Assembly: GCA_014925825.1 (NCBI GenBank)
Contig: JACGCK010000004.1
Span: forward strand, 744,001 to 808,000
DNA: 64,000 nucleotides
Direction of reading: 5' to 3'
Source of the DNA: Pholiota molesta
Lineage: Eukaryota; Basidiomycota; Agaricomycetes; Agaricales; Strophariaceae
This document shows positions 21,066 to 34,870 of the stretch, piece by piece (position 1 is the first letter of the stretch; every line of letters begins with the position of its first letter). The notes beneath the pieces were generated by a model. The model saw nothing but the letters and a program-made list of their open reading frames with translations. It had not been told where the DNA came from and ran no database searches. The translations under genes were made by a program, and so were the position numbers.

Positions 21066-22463
21066 ATTGGCAGGATGGAGGTTGAGCGCAACACTGCAAG
21101 GCGATCCGCAATTTTTGTACTTAGGACGGAGTCAGATGGATCCGGAGGCATCCTATTTGCGGTGACATCGGTCCGCCACCCCGGCGACAAAATTCTGTCA
21201 ACGGCATTCCCCGTTTCGGGATGCATTCCAACGGAACACAACCAACTTCGACAATCTCAACCACCACCACATAGACTTGCTATGATTTTTGCTCTACTTA
21301 TCCTGGATCCATGGTCCGGAACCCTCTCTATCAGTGTCGATCAAACAGAATATTCTCAGTCGCGGGAGCCGCATGGAAGCTGCAGATACTTTGCACTGAA
21401 TTTGTTTTCTTGGTTGCTCTGACATAGCTCCTGCATCTTTCATGTGAGGATTTTGGATATATTAATTGGAACTGAAGTATTGAAAAACTAGGTATAGCAC
21501 CACCTGATTTACCTACGAGCCTGGTGGAGATATGAATGCACAATTAATGCTCAAGCGCTCAAGCGCTCATGCATCATCTGTCCATCAATCTGTTTCCAAC
21601 GACTCTGTTCGATAGCTCCGAGTCTAAAGTGACGCGCTCAATGTCACATAGCCGCATGATCCTCGACATGGCCGCCCAGACTTGCAGTTTTTCATTCGTT
21701 GAATTGACTTTGTGCCCTCCTCTGACTTGTCATACATCAAGACGAGTCGAAGGAGCACTTTGTTTTGGCTTGTCTGGCTGCCAAAGAATGTTAACAGCTT
21801 GTCAGGCAATCTCGAAAAGTATTTTTGGGTGATTCACATTCCGGATTCATGGTTGAGAGCTACTACGGACGCATGAATAGGAACTATGCTCTGGGACAGG
21901 AATAGCCTATACCAATTCAGATGCATCAGGAAAATAATGCCAAAAAAACTACAAATATACTGGCTGGAGCACTGCCGCTGCATCTGTTGTCCTTTTGAAT
22001 TCTGAAGTTCTGGTTCACGGCAAGGGTTCCCATGTCCGGCCAACGGAAAAGAAAGGCACAGCAGACAAAACTGACCTTACTGACTATCCAATGGGGTCGT
22101 CCAGTCACTTATAAATCGAAGTACTTAATAAGTGTTTGAACGTTTACTGCCCACTGGCATTCAATCTTCCTATGTCGTCGGACTAGAGAAATAAATAATC
22201 CAAATCTCTATCTTGATCTAGAAATTTATGGTTTAAAATTCTATACTATGGTCATTCAAAAATGTAAACACCTTTGACTGGATTTCAGATGATTTGCGAG
22301 ATGACAAGGTAAATGGGCGTTGGTGAACGCTGCAGAACCCACCTAGGCCTGAGCAGCATCCTATGACACATGACTGGCTGAGTTTCAATTAGCAATGGAC
22401 GTTCTTGAGTAGCCGAAGGTATTAGGTGGTGGAACCAATCTCAGGCTTAGCTTTTCCGCGAAC
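21066..22463. other. 1.4-kb divergent intergenic region (ADE1/AP180)
   Basis: Both flanking genes point away, so both promoters lie here. A short tandem (caagcgct twice, 21551-21566) is present. No gene, RNA or mobile element could be supported; open frames are short and unconvincing. Confidence 0.35.
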
Positions 22464-24858
22464 ATGTCCAGTTTCGACAAGGTCGTCAAACTGGCCTGCA
22501 AGCCAAAGGCTGCACCCCCTAAGGCCAAAGTCAGTCTCTAAACAGCGCCTTCCCTCCTCTCGACTGATGTAAATTCGCCCAGTACATAGACCCCATCATA
22601 GCCGCGACCTGGTCCGATGATGGTGCGGTCCACGATGTCTGCAGAGCGCTATCGCCTCGACTTCGAGAACCCAATGTCATTGTATGTCATGTTCTGATTC
22701 TTGTTTCTTGTATCCTTCTTTTTCTTAATAGTGACGTCTTCCTAGATAGTATTCAAGGCTTTGATCGTTCTTCACACCATGATACGGAATGGCGCAACGG
22801 ACAATGTATTGTCTTACCTATCATCCAACGACGTTCTGCGATTGAGGAATGTATCTACGAGCAACTGGGATGGTATTTGATTTTTTTCGAACTCGGATGA
22901 CAATCTTGTTGACGATGAATTTGACAGGTTACGCTGCCCCTCAGAACTTGCAAAACTATGCGCTGTACCTTGAATCAAGAATTCGCGCATACAAAGACCT
23001 CAAGCATGATGCAGTCAGAGTTCAAGCAGAGTCCAACCGCGATATGCGCAATTCCGCGTCCATAGAGGAGGAAGGATACCGTGGTAGGAAAGATCGTAAC
23101 GCCAAAGCCTCTGCATCGGCACCGGCTAGAAGCAAGACAATAATGGGGAGAAAACTACGCTCTATGACGGTAGAGAAAGGTCTTCTTAGGGAGACAAAGG
23201 CTGTTCACAATATGATCGATGCATTGGTTGAATGCCGGGTGTGTGTATAATCCCATTCCGTCATATCATCTTATTAAGCCGTCCGACAGTTCTATCTTGA
23301 TGACTTAGAAGACGAATTAACGATTACTGCCTTACGTATGCTCGTTAAGGATTTGTTAATCCTTTTCCAAGCTGGAAACGAAGGAGTCATCAATGTTTTG
23401 GGTACGCCGCTCGTATCTAATCCATTGAACACCCCTAAATTTCTCACAACGCTCAGAGCACTACTTTGAAATGTCTCGCGTGGATGCGGCTGAAGCTTTG
23501 AAAATTTATCGTCATTTTTGCAAGCAGACGGAGTACGTCGTCGAATATCTCGGCGTTGCGAAGAAACTTCAGAACTTGTTAAACGTGTCGATACCTAACT
23601 TGAGACACGTACGTCAGTGCAGGTTCCCGTACTATTTCATCTGATTCCCTTTCCTTTAGGCTCCTGTCTCCTTAGCTGGTGCACTTCAAGAGTATCTTGA
23701 TGATCCTAATTTCGAACAGAATAGGATTGAATACAAAACGAACAAAGACATCGGAGAACGTGGAAAGAAGGGAGGCGCCACTGGAGGGAAAACTGCTCGT
23801 AAGTATAGTTTCAAAACGAAATGCAGTATATTTACCGATCTTTCGACAAGCCTCATCGTCTCTCTCTGATGGCAAGTCATCATCGCCTCCAAAGGTGTCA
23901 TTTTCCGACGCCAGTAAAGATCCTTCGTCTTCTAAACCAGACAGGAACGTGCAAGACTTTTTTTCTGCTATCGAGGAAGAACAGCCCACAATGTTCAATC
24001 CCAGTACGAACAGGTGAATTCCCTATTTACCTTCAACCAGCCATAGTATTAATTCGTCAATTAAGTCCAAATGTCGCATATTTCCAACAGCAAGGAGCTG
24101 CTAACCCTTTCGCTCAAATGGCTATGGCAACGGGTCAACCTTTCATACAACAGCCTCAATTATCTGCCCAGCCGACCGGTTTCATCATGCCTCAGCAAAC
24201 TGCTATGCCGCAGCCCAATCCATTCAGTACTTTCTTAGCTCCTCAAATACCCCAGCAAACGGGCCACAGACCGTTTTCCTCGTATTTACAACCGCAGCAA
24301 ACAGGTTTTGTTCAACAAGCTCAACCGACTGGTTTCAATCCCCAACAACAATCAACTCCTTTCAACCAACAATCCGCCCAAGGAAACTTTTTGCAACCAC
24401 AGGCGACGGGCGCCAATCCTTTCCGACAGAGCATGATGATACCCCAATCTACGGGCATGGCTTTGTTCGGTGGAGCTAATACCCAAGGCCAATTCCCTGG
24501 TAATCAAGCAGCGCCTGCGCTGTCCACGCAGACTGGAATTAGTTCTTCTACTTCGTTCCCAACAGGAGCTTCGTCCTTCTCGCAATCACAAGGCCCTTCA
24601 TCTGCTTCAGCTCTCGCGCCCAACCCCTCTGTCTTTGGGCCTTCAGGGCTGAATGGTACTCCTGCGCGACCTGCTTCCACTCCTCTGACTGCAACATCCG
24701 CTTCTTCGAATTTGCAGCCTGTCAAGACGCATGTCACAGGCACGAAAAATCCCTTCGGACCTATTGTCACCGCTCCTCCTCCTGTACCCAAACCGCCTAC
24801 TCTCTTTGAATTGTCTATGGGCAATGTTTCCAATCCAGGGCAACAACAACAACCACCC

Positions 24859-24893
<35 letters not shown>

Positions 24894-25737
24894 ATCTACC
24901 GGGCTTAATAATTTCTCCTTCAACAATAGTGCGCTGAGTCCAGGAGGAACGGACATCTCCAGTATTGCATCATCGTTTGCTTTCGCCAATAAGGCTAAAC
25001 CTACGCCTTCGTCGGGTGATGGGTCTGTTGCAGCTCAAAATACGACAACCACCGCCTTTACAACTACCAATGAAACAGGTTCGACCTATTCAAATTCGTT
25101 ATTCACTTCCTCGCTATCTAGCCAACCTACCGGCACGACAAGCACTTCCACTCCTTCAGCTCAGGCGCCAGTGAAGTCTCACCTCACGGGTTTTACAGGC
25201 CTCAAACCTTTCAAACCATCGTCGTCTTTTGGCGCTTCTTTACTGGAGTCTCTACCGACGATTACTGGGTCGGCGCCCACTACTCCTTCTGTGTCAGGTC
25301 TCCCATCAGATACTGGGACGAACGCATTTAATGCAACGAACCCACCGAACACTTTCACATCAACAAGTTTCCTTTCATCTCCTACAACCATGTCTCCTGC
25401 TGGTCCCTCTACCAATGTTCCAAATGGGCTTCAAGGGAATAACTTCAATTTCTTGAATAGCCAACCCAATGGCGCAACTGGCGGCTTTACAGGTGGATCG
25501 ACATTAGGTGTTGGCCTTAGACCACAAGTAACAGGAGGAGGATCTGCCAATCCTTTCCGTGCTTCAATGGCCACAGGACTCTCTACCGGTGGTGCACCAA
25601 GCTTTGGATCCTCACCTTTTCCTTTCCAGTCTTCGCCTTCTTCTGGATTACCGTCAAACGTTGGCCAGCCGTTCGGGAACAACATGATGGGAAACCAACA
25701 ACGTCCTCAACAAAATACCACGAACTCATTAATATAA
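22464..25737 (+). CDS. ANTH-domain clathrin adaptor (AP180/YAP1801-like)
   Basis: AP180 adaptors bind PtdIns(4,5)P2 through the ANTH domain and recruit clathrin at endocytic sites. The start at 22464 gives MSSFDKVVKLACKPKAAPPK. Short exons then give YIDPIIAATWSDDGAVHDVC, VFKALIVLHTMIRNGATDN, NYALYLESRIRAYKDL, RETKAVHNMIDALVECRFYL and ALKIYRHFCKQTEYVVEYL. The C-terminal half is a low-complexity Gln/Thr/Ser/Pro tail with five NPF motifs (ANPFAQM, PNPFSTF, ANPFRQS, KNPFGPI, ANPFRAS) that bind EH domains, as in Pan1/Ede1. LxxQxTG-type sites resembling Prk1/Ark1 kinase targets recur. A glutamine tract lies at 24841-24897. It ends at 25737, about 930 residues in total. Confidence 0.92.
24841..24897 (+). 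repeat. CAA/CAG repeat encoding polyglutamine
   Basis: Mixed CAA/CAG codons encode a near-pure glutamine run broken by two prolines in the AP180 tail. Likely length-variable between strains. Confidence 0.85.
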
Positions 25738-26092
25738 AGTTTACTGTGTCTCTTCTTTTTGTGGTGAATTCTGAGGCGGATGGCCGGTGTTTTTCTTTGA
25801 CTTGGATAATGGGACACTTGTCTTACATATATGTAGTTTTTTTTTGCTGTCTTATTTATTTATTTTGTACACTTTCTTTGCGTTAGCTCAATGAACTCCT
25901 TTTACCTTGTTTATTGTCATGATCACGCTTTGTCTTTGCCACTCCTTCAATCCATGCATAACCCAATTTTGGCATCGTGACACTTTTCTCACCATCCATT
26001 CTCTATCCACCACCTTCACTCTCCGCCTTCACTTTGCTCAGCACTTTGTATATACCCACCGCATACCTCAAAAGCGTTTCATATCCTGCTGA
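25738..26092. other. Intergenic between AP180 and the histone chaperone
   Basis: T-rich 3' flank of AP180 followed by a C/T-rich leader before the ATG at 26093. The pyrimidine-rich stretch around 25985-26040 is typical of promoters and leaders of strongly expressed fungal genes. No gene seen. Confidence 0.35.
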
Positions 26093-27621
26093 ATGGCTTC
26101 GTGAGTATATGACAACTCGTATAAACTTGTGAAAGTCCACGAACGCGTAATTTTAGATCACCCAAACTTGGCGTGCCTGCCACTGAGGTCACAGTCCAGA
26201 GCTCCGTCGAGCAGGCCAAACGCGCCTTTGCCCTCAAGAAATACGAGCAGGCCATAGACCACTACGCCACCGCTCTTGAACTCGTGTAAGTCGCGCTCAC
26301 TAGAAAGCCTTCCCAATCAGGCGCGTCATGGGCGAATATCTGACCCTTTTTTCTATTACGTGACAGCACAAAACAGCTCGGCGAAAAGGCCCCAGAAACG
26401 GCGGACCTCTACTTTTCATATGGAAAGGCGCTCCTGGAAAACGCTATCGCCCAAAACTCTGTGTTGGGCAAGGAACAGGAGGAAGCTGCCGAGGAGCTGG
26501 ATCAACGTGCGTTGAAATGACACCTATGGCGTCTATCTTCGTGTTCTGACGGCATTGACATTCATAGCTTCTGGATCAGGAGCAGGCGCGAAGGGCCCCA
26601 TATTATCATTTTCCGGAGATGCGGAAGAACCCATTGACATGTTTGGCGAAGCCCAAGCCGCTGCAGACCAAGATGAGGAAGAAGAAGAAGAGGATGGTGA
26701 AGGCGAAGGCGAAGACGGCGAACCGGAGGATGACTTCAACGCTGCTTGGGAAGTACTCGATCTGGCTCGTGCGATCTACGAAAAGCAAAGCGACGAAAGT
26801 GGAGACGACGAGGTGAAGCTCAAGTTAGCTGATACATACATCGCACTTGGAGATGTCTCGTTGGAGACAGGTATGCATCCCAGTCCGTTATATATTCTGC
26901 TGCTGAATTCCTGGAATAGAGAAATTTGACCAAGCCATCTCCGACTTTGAGTCAGGGCTCAACCTCAAAATCGAACTCCTCCCAACATCGTCCGTCAAAT
27001 CGCAGAAGCGCACTACAAACTAAGCATGGTGCTTGACCTGACCTCGGGCCGTCTATCGGACGCTATCGTCCATGCAGAGAAGGCCCTGCGGAGCGTAGAA
27101 ACTAGGCTCGCTGAACTGCGAAATGGCCTTGCTGGCCAATTACCTCCTTTGCCCGAGGAGGCGTCTACGGACTCGAAAGGAAAGGGCAAATCATCGACAG
27201 CGCGTCTTATCCGTGACGACTATGTGCAAAACATGTCAAAACCGCAAATTGAAAATGAGATTAAGGAATTATCTGGTTTGCGGGACGATTTGGCTCTCAA
27301 GGTATGTGGCTACTATAAATGCTGTTTAAGATTTATTGATTTATCTCAATTCAGGTTGAGGAGCTGAAGACCTTGCCAAAGGAGTCACTCCAAGCAAGTG
27401 CGCCAGAACTGGCAGCAAAAGCCCTCGACAAGGAGCTGAATGCCGCTGCAGGCTCTTCCTCGACTGCGGCACCCGCAGTTGTCAATGATCTGACATCCAT
27501 CGTAAAGAAAAAGAAGAAAGTTGCTGTTGAGGATTCCAATGCATCCAAACGCAAAGCAGAGGAAGAGGCTGAGCCAATAAACGCGGACAAGAAAGTTAAA
27601 CTAGATACACCAGAGGCTTAA
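26093..27621 (+). CDS. NASP/Hif1-type histone chaperone (SHNi-TPR)
   Basis: NASP, Hif1 and Sim3 bind H3-H4 (or CENP-A) and pass them to assembly factors. A tiny first exon ATGGCTTC is followed by KLGVPATEVTVQSSVEQAKRAF, the first TPR; later come LGEKAPETADLYFSYGKALLENA, an acidic insertion (DEEEEEEDGEGEGEDGEPEDD), and SHNi-TPR repeats (AAWEVLDLARAIYEKQ, LALGDVSLETEKFDQAISDF). The C-terminus is basic (VKKKKKVAVED, RKAEEEAEPINADKKVK), suiting nuclear import. At about 26992 the frame breaks: ...IELLPTSS is followed one base out by RQIAEAHYKLSMVLDL. One extra C in the CC run would restore it. The gene is convergent with PRO2, 131 bp away. Confidence 0.9.
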
Positions 27622-27752
27622 TTACATCCCCTTATATTACTTCATCTAGATGTACACTATGTAATACTCTGTTTTTTTGACTGTCGAGTATACAAGTTTT
27701 GTCGTCCTGTTTTACATTGGCCACCATATCATATATATATACGAATAACCTT

Positions 27753-29283
27753 TTAAAAAGGCACAGCACTCGCATGAATGCGCTGATGTTTGAACTGTTT
27801 CTTTCCAGATCCAAATTCACCGACGATGTGTCCTTGTGGGCCCTTGCTCTTCATCATATACTTGTAGCTAACTAGCCCTTCCAAACCAACAGGACCCCGA
27901 GCATGTATCCTGCCTGTGCTGATCCCGACCTCGGTACCAAACCCATAACGGAATCCATCTGCGAATCGCGTGCTCGCGTTGATATAGGTGCCAGAGGAAT
28001 CCACGGCGCGGCAGAAAGCCGACGCAGCTTGGTCGTTTTCTGTCACGATGCAGTCGGTGTGATGCGACGAGTGCGCGTTGATGAATTTGATAGCGGATTG
28101 CAGCGATGGAACGGTAACGACGGAGAGTACAAGGGAGAGGTGCTCTGTTGAATAATCTTCTGGTTTGGAGGGTTGGACATGTGTTTTGAGATTTAATGGA
28201 GGAGATATTGACTCTAATGCGCTCAATGATGCAGGATCGCATAACAGGCGCACATTGGCTTCAAGGAGAGCTTTCGCTACCGCAGGCCAAATGCTTTGAA
28301 GGAGGGACTCATGCACAACCAATGTCTCTGCTGCATTGCAAGCTGAAGGATAATCGATCTATAAGGATGCCGACCTTCAATTTCATATTGTAACATCAAC
28401 GGGAAGAAACCCAGTCGTACCTTAGAATCGACGGCGACTCGGACGGCTTTCTCATGATTGGCGGATTCATCGAGATACACAGAGCACAAACCGTCTGCGT
28501 GGCCCATCACAGGGATGCGCGTGCTGTTCTGTATGCTCTTGACAAGACTGTTGCTCCCCCGGGGAATAACCAAATCGATATAGTGATCCAGTTCCAGCAG
28601 TGATGCGACTTCCGTCCGCGTTTGAATGGTCTGGATGTACTTTTCAGGGATAGCGGTCTGCGCCAGACCCGCAGAAATGGCTCTAGATAAAAGAAGCGTC
28701 GTCCTATTCGACTCCTTCCCGCCTTTTAGGATAGCGGCATTGCCTAAGATACGTTATTTAAGTACGAGAGGTTACAGCGTGCACGTTTCGACGCGGCAAC
28801 ACACCTGACTTGATAGCCAAGGCAGCGATATTGACCACGACCTCTGGGCGGGCTTCAAATATAACGAGCAGGACACCTATCGGACATGAGACGCGGTACA
28901 GCTCGAGGCCGTCGTCAAGTTCCGTTGCGTATGTGACAATCCCCGTAGGATCTGGAAGAGCAGCGACGTCCGCGATGCCTTGCAACATTGAGTCCCACTT
29001 GTCGCCTCGACCGAGATCGAGGCGCTTCAGTAGCGAATCCGACATCCGCCCCGAATCAACTTCAATTTGCGCGGCCTATGCTGGTGAGTCAAGGGGGATG
29101 GAAATTTTAGCCACGACGCATACACACTTTGAGGTCCTCAGCATTAGCAGCCAAGATCTCCGTCTTTTGAAGCTCGAGCTGTTTACGAATGCTTTCGAGA
29201 GCCGCAATGCGCTCTGAGGAAGGGATGAGCTGAGATGCCTCGAACGCGGCTTTTGCAGCCTTCGCGATTTCCTCAGAGCTCAT
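27753..29283 (-). CDS. PRO2: Gamma-glutamyl phosphate reductase (proline biosynthesis)
   Basis: Reduces gamma-glutamyl phosphate to glutamate semialdehyde with NADPH, the second step of proline synthesis. The start at 29283 gives MSSEEIAKAAKAAFEASQLI. Landmarks in order are GLELYRVSCPIGVLLVIFEA, RPEVVVNIAALAIKSGNAAILKGGKE, DLVIPRGSNSLVKSI, IPVMGHADGLCSVYLDESA, and the active-site cysteine in DYPSACNAAETL (codon 28338-28340). The C-terminus reads GRIHARGPVGLEGLVSYKYM. Four exons; all visible phases agree. Length is about 450 residues, as in yeast Pro2. It shares a 348-bp divergent promoter region with the sirtuin. Confidence 0.96.
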
Positions 29284-29631
29284 TGTAGGGTATAATGGGT
29301 AACGCGAACGAGCGTGGGGGTGAAGGAGCAGCTATAAAAGCAAACAAAAATTATATCCGTGATGAGAACCGGAATAGACGCGGAGTCAGGGGCGATTAGA
29401 TTAGATGGGTCACGTGAATAACAAAAAGCTGATTGGCTAGTGATCAATTAGCGCTGATCACAACGAAAGTGGACTCAAAACCTACCTTTTCTGTCCGAGT
29501 CCACCATAATGTTACGTTACTGAGATTCATACGGCATAGGACAAGAAGATGATACGCATCGAACATGGTATATCGCGAGGCCCGGACCGTGAGACCCATT
29601 TATCTGAACAGTTCAAGTTCAAACCACTACT
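29284..29631. promoter_or_regulatory. Divergent promoter region (PRO2/sirtuin)
   Basis: 348 bp between two start codons pointing apart. A CACGTG E-box-like core lies within ggtcacgtgaataac (about 29408-29415), and TGATCA-type repeats follow. No gene lies inside. A factor for the E-box is inference only. Confidence 0.4.
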
Positions 29632-30650
29632 ATGTCATCCAACATCGAAGAATTTCGACAAGCCCTATCTTCGGCCAAGAAAATTATAGTTTTATCTGGT
29701 GCTGGCTTATCAGTTGCTTCTGGTTTGCTTGAATTATGTCCTTTGTGAATTGCGCTGATATATACTTGTAGGAATTCCTACTTTCAGAGGTAATGGGGGT
29801 TTCTGGCGTAAATATGATGCCGCAACTGTAGCCACCCCTTCAGCATTTGCTGAAAATCAGGCTCGAGTATGGCAATTCTTCCATCAGAGGCGAGAACTGT
29901 GAGTACACATACAATGATGTTCAATTATGTCCATTGACTGAATCTGTTGTGTCGCCATCAGAGTCCTTACTGCTTCTCCAAACGCCGCTCACTATGCTCT
30001 CGCTCGATTGACCATTCCACGCATTCGCCAGAACATCTCTCCTAATTCCAAGTTCACTCACGTTACCCAGAACGTGGACGGCTTGTGCATTCGTGCTCTC
30101 GAGGAAGCTATGAAGGAATTCCAAGAGACAGATATCCCTTACCCCATAGAGATGCATGGTCGGCTCTTCGACGTCGTTTGCACCGCTCATGACTGCGACT
30201 TTCACGAAACAAACTACAGCTCCCCAATCTGTGCCGCGCTGAAAGGCACTGAGCTCGCCATCGAACCTGGTGGTCCCGAGCCTGTAGTGAGAAGGAAAGA
30301 CCTCCCTCATTGTCCGAAATGCGGCCAGCTCTGTCGTCCTGGAGTCGTATGGTTTGGTGAACGACCACATCGCATTCATGAGATTTTGGAGTTGGCTGAT
30401 GAGGCTGATCTCTGTATCATAGTGGGCACATCTGGAGTTGTACGCTCTAGTGCTCTGTATGCTTAATTCGTTGTTGCTGCTCATATCATTTGTTCAGGTT
30501 CAGCCCGCATCGAAAATCGGTGGAAGAGTCAAGGCTCATGGGGGAAAGGTTGCTCTATTCAATGTCGAACTGAGCAATCATGCAGATGAAGCAGACTTCG
30601 TGTTCTTGGGGCCATGTGAAGAGCGTCTGGTCGAGGTGCTCGGCATATAA
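29632..30650 (+). CDS. SIRT5-like NAD-dependent protein deacylase (sirtuin class III)
   Basis: Removes acyl groups (succinyl/malonyl in the animal SIRT5 group) from lysines using NAD. The start at 29632 gives [20 protein letters not shown]. Motifs are [17 protein letters not shown] (NAD loop), [11 protein letters not shown], the catalytic histidine in [12 protein letters not shown], zinc cysteines (VCTAHDC and [12 protein letters not shown]), GVVWFGE, and [13 protein letters not shown]. Four exons end at 30650 for about 285 residues. The acyl-pocket segment reads [10 protein letters not shown] where animal SIRT5 has VWEFYHYRRE: the arginine is kept but the tyrosine that helps bind the carboxylate is phenylalanine. 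No clear mitochondrial presequence is visible, so the enzyme may be cytosolic. Confidence 0.93.
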
Positions 30651-31366
30651 CATCGGAGTGACTTGGTGGATCAGTCAACCTTCATGATCAATAGTGCCCT
30701 TTGTCTGTTGCGGAACAAATGTTTTGCACACCTTCATCTCAACAAACTTCAATATTTTCAACACTTACATCACTACCAATGATCAGAACGATACCCCTTG
30801 GATACCCCAGTAACCCCACATCTTCACTTCATCTTGCCTCAATCTCGGATAAAGCTCTTGCAACTTATTAAAATCCATTATTGGGGGAAGTATAATATGA
30901 TGTCGTCAAATGCAAGCAATCTAGTAGTGTGCAGCTATAAACTGAAGATGAGAACAGGAATTTGACTAAAATTCAAAGGTGATTAGATTAGATGGCCACG
31001 TGCAGCGGAGCTGATTCGCTGATTCTTGGGCGCTTGGCGGCCGAGCGCTTGATTGATCGACACATTAATTCACTGCAACTTTCGGCTAACTTTCGTTGGT
31101 AAAAGCCCCTTCTACCGTGAATGAAAAACAGCACAAATGAGTCATGGAATGAGTGCTCAAGGACGCAAGTTTCAACTTGCAACCACTACGCCTACTACTA
31201 GGAGATCTAGACCTCAGGTGGAGGAGCATTGGAGGAGCTGTCCAATATAAAAAAGTAGCCACGATGATGTCTACCAGCACTGAAACACATATATCCCAAT
31301 CTACTCTTGGGCTTCATGCTTTCAAGACTCAACCAAATACCTCGAAGCCGTCTATTACCCACAGCG
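30651..31366. other. Intergenic, sirtuin to TPR gene
   Basis: About 700 bp with no gene. It repeats features of the region at 29340-29470: gaattt..gattagattagatgg.cacgtg occurs at both 29388-29415 and 30970-31001. See the finding on this repeat. Confidence 0.4.
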
Positions 31367-32443
31367 ATGTCGACTCTGGCACTGGCAGAAGAGATCCTGG
31401 CTCCAGGTGAATGGGTCGCTCGCTATGCACCAGGATGCCCCCGCATGCTGATTCCGACATCTTTGTTTGCTTTACCATAATCCAGATATCGCACTGGTAA
31501 TCAAAGAGACCGCCAACAAGCTCTACTCCGCGAAGGACTTTTCTGGTGCCGCCGCGAAATACACCGCCATCCTCGACCAGTTCTCACACACCAGCACGAT
31601 CTCGCCCCTCTTCATCAGAGTCATCCGCTGCAATCGCGCGGCATGCCTCATTGAGCTCGGTCTGTCCCCATTCTCCCCCTTCGTCCTCGTGAATTACCCA
31701 TGTCTCATTTGCCTGTGGTGCGGTGTACAGGCCGGCACCAAGACGCCATTCCGGACCTCCAAGAGGTCATCCACATCAAGGCCAGAGCCACCTCGCGCGA
31801 AGACCAGGCCGTCACCCACAAAGCGCACTTCCGCCTCGCATGCTGCTTCTGCGAGCTCGGGCGCTTCGCGGAGGCGGTCGACGAGATGAAGACATACCGC
31901 CAACTCGTCGGTGGCCAGCCCAAGCAGGAGGAAACGCGCCTGTACACGAAGATCCTCAGCGGGCTGGTACCGCAAGACCCGCTGCCACCGCTCGCGCGCA
32001 GCATGCCGCCCCCGCTCGCCCCCGCCACAAGAACCGTCCCCATCCACACCCACTCAACGACAACCGGACAACATAACCTGCAACAAGTCCGCTACGAGGT
32101 CCGGGTCTTCAACGTCGAATATCCCATTGTCAAACACGACGTGGTGCCCATGACGCTTTGCTCGTCACATCCGCCGGAAGTGCAGACGAAGATGTTCCTG
32201 GCGAATCTTGTCACAAAATACCACGACGAGCTCGTGAAATCACGTAGCTGGAATTGCTGGAACTGTCCTGCCCGTGCTGTCAGTCTCGTCCACACGCCCG
32301 CATCTTATCTCCACCTCCAAGACGCACATGTAATAGATTTTGCACAGCCAGTCTGCGTGAATGGCGGATGGTGTGAAAACGCAGCTAGAACGATGATGGA
32401 CGAGGAGATGCGTTTGGTCGCAACACAAGGGAAGATAGTTTGA
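31367..32443 (+). CDS. TPR-repeat protein with cysteine-bearing C-terminus
   Basis: Function unknown; it resembles a group of fungal TPR proteins I cannot name. The start at 31367 gives MSTLALAEEILAP, an intron follows, then DIALVIKETANKLYSAKDFS and two or three TPR units (FIRVIRCNRAACLIELG|RHQDAIPDLQEVIHIKA; THKAHFRLACCFCELGRFAEAVDEM). A proline-rich linker precedes a C-terminal domain with CWNC and CVNGGWC, a possible zinc site, and WNCPARAVSLVHTPASYLHL. An intron (GTCTGTCCCC...GTGTACAG) is removed within the TPR region and restores phase. It ends at 32443, about 310 residues. GC content is higher than in the neighbours. Convergent with ATP1, 166 bp apart. Confidence 0.75.
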
Positions 32444-32609
32444 AGGTTTGGCGAGAACGACGCTATCACAGAACGCTGCAACAAGAAATCTAATCATTCA
32501 AGTCTTAAATAATAGCCAGATTATAGAAGAGAATAAACAAGGGGAATTGAATTTTGGTCCTCAAATATGTTCAAAATAATATCCGAGTTCTAGGTACCCG
32601 GTCCTACTT

Positions 32610-34729
<2,120 letters not shown>

Positions 34730-34870
34730 GGAGGAAGAGGTGGAGAATGGGAAATGGGTATGAAGCAGGGAAGTTTTCGGTAGCACTGTAAAGGTCGGCG
34801 CTACTCGGAACATTCAGGCGGAGCTTGAACGCTTTTTCACATCCCTCGCCAGCCGCCGTACGCACCCATC
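34730..34870. promoter_or_regulatory. 141-bp bidirectional promoter (ATP1/bL21m)
   Basis: Only 141 bp separate the divergent start codons of two nuclear genes for mitochondrial proteins. There is no TATA box; the sequence is mixed, with a C/T-rich leader on the bL21m side. Shared regulation is inferred. Confidence 0.6.

Noticed and set aside
24504..24989. Minus-strand 161-codon frame with poly-Cys
   Set aside because: It is the complement of the AP180 glutamine tract and surrounding low-complexity coding sequence.
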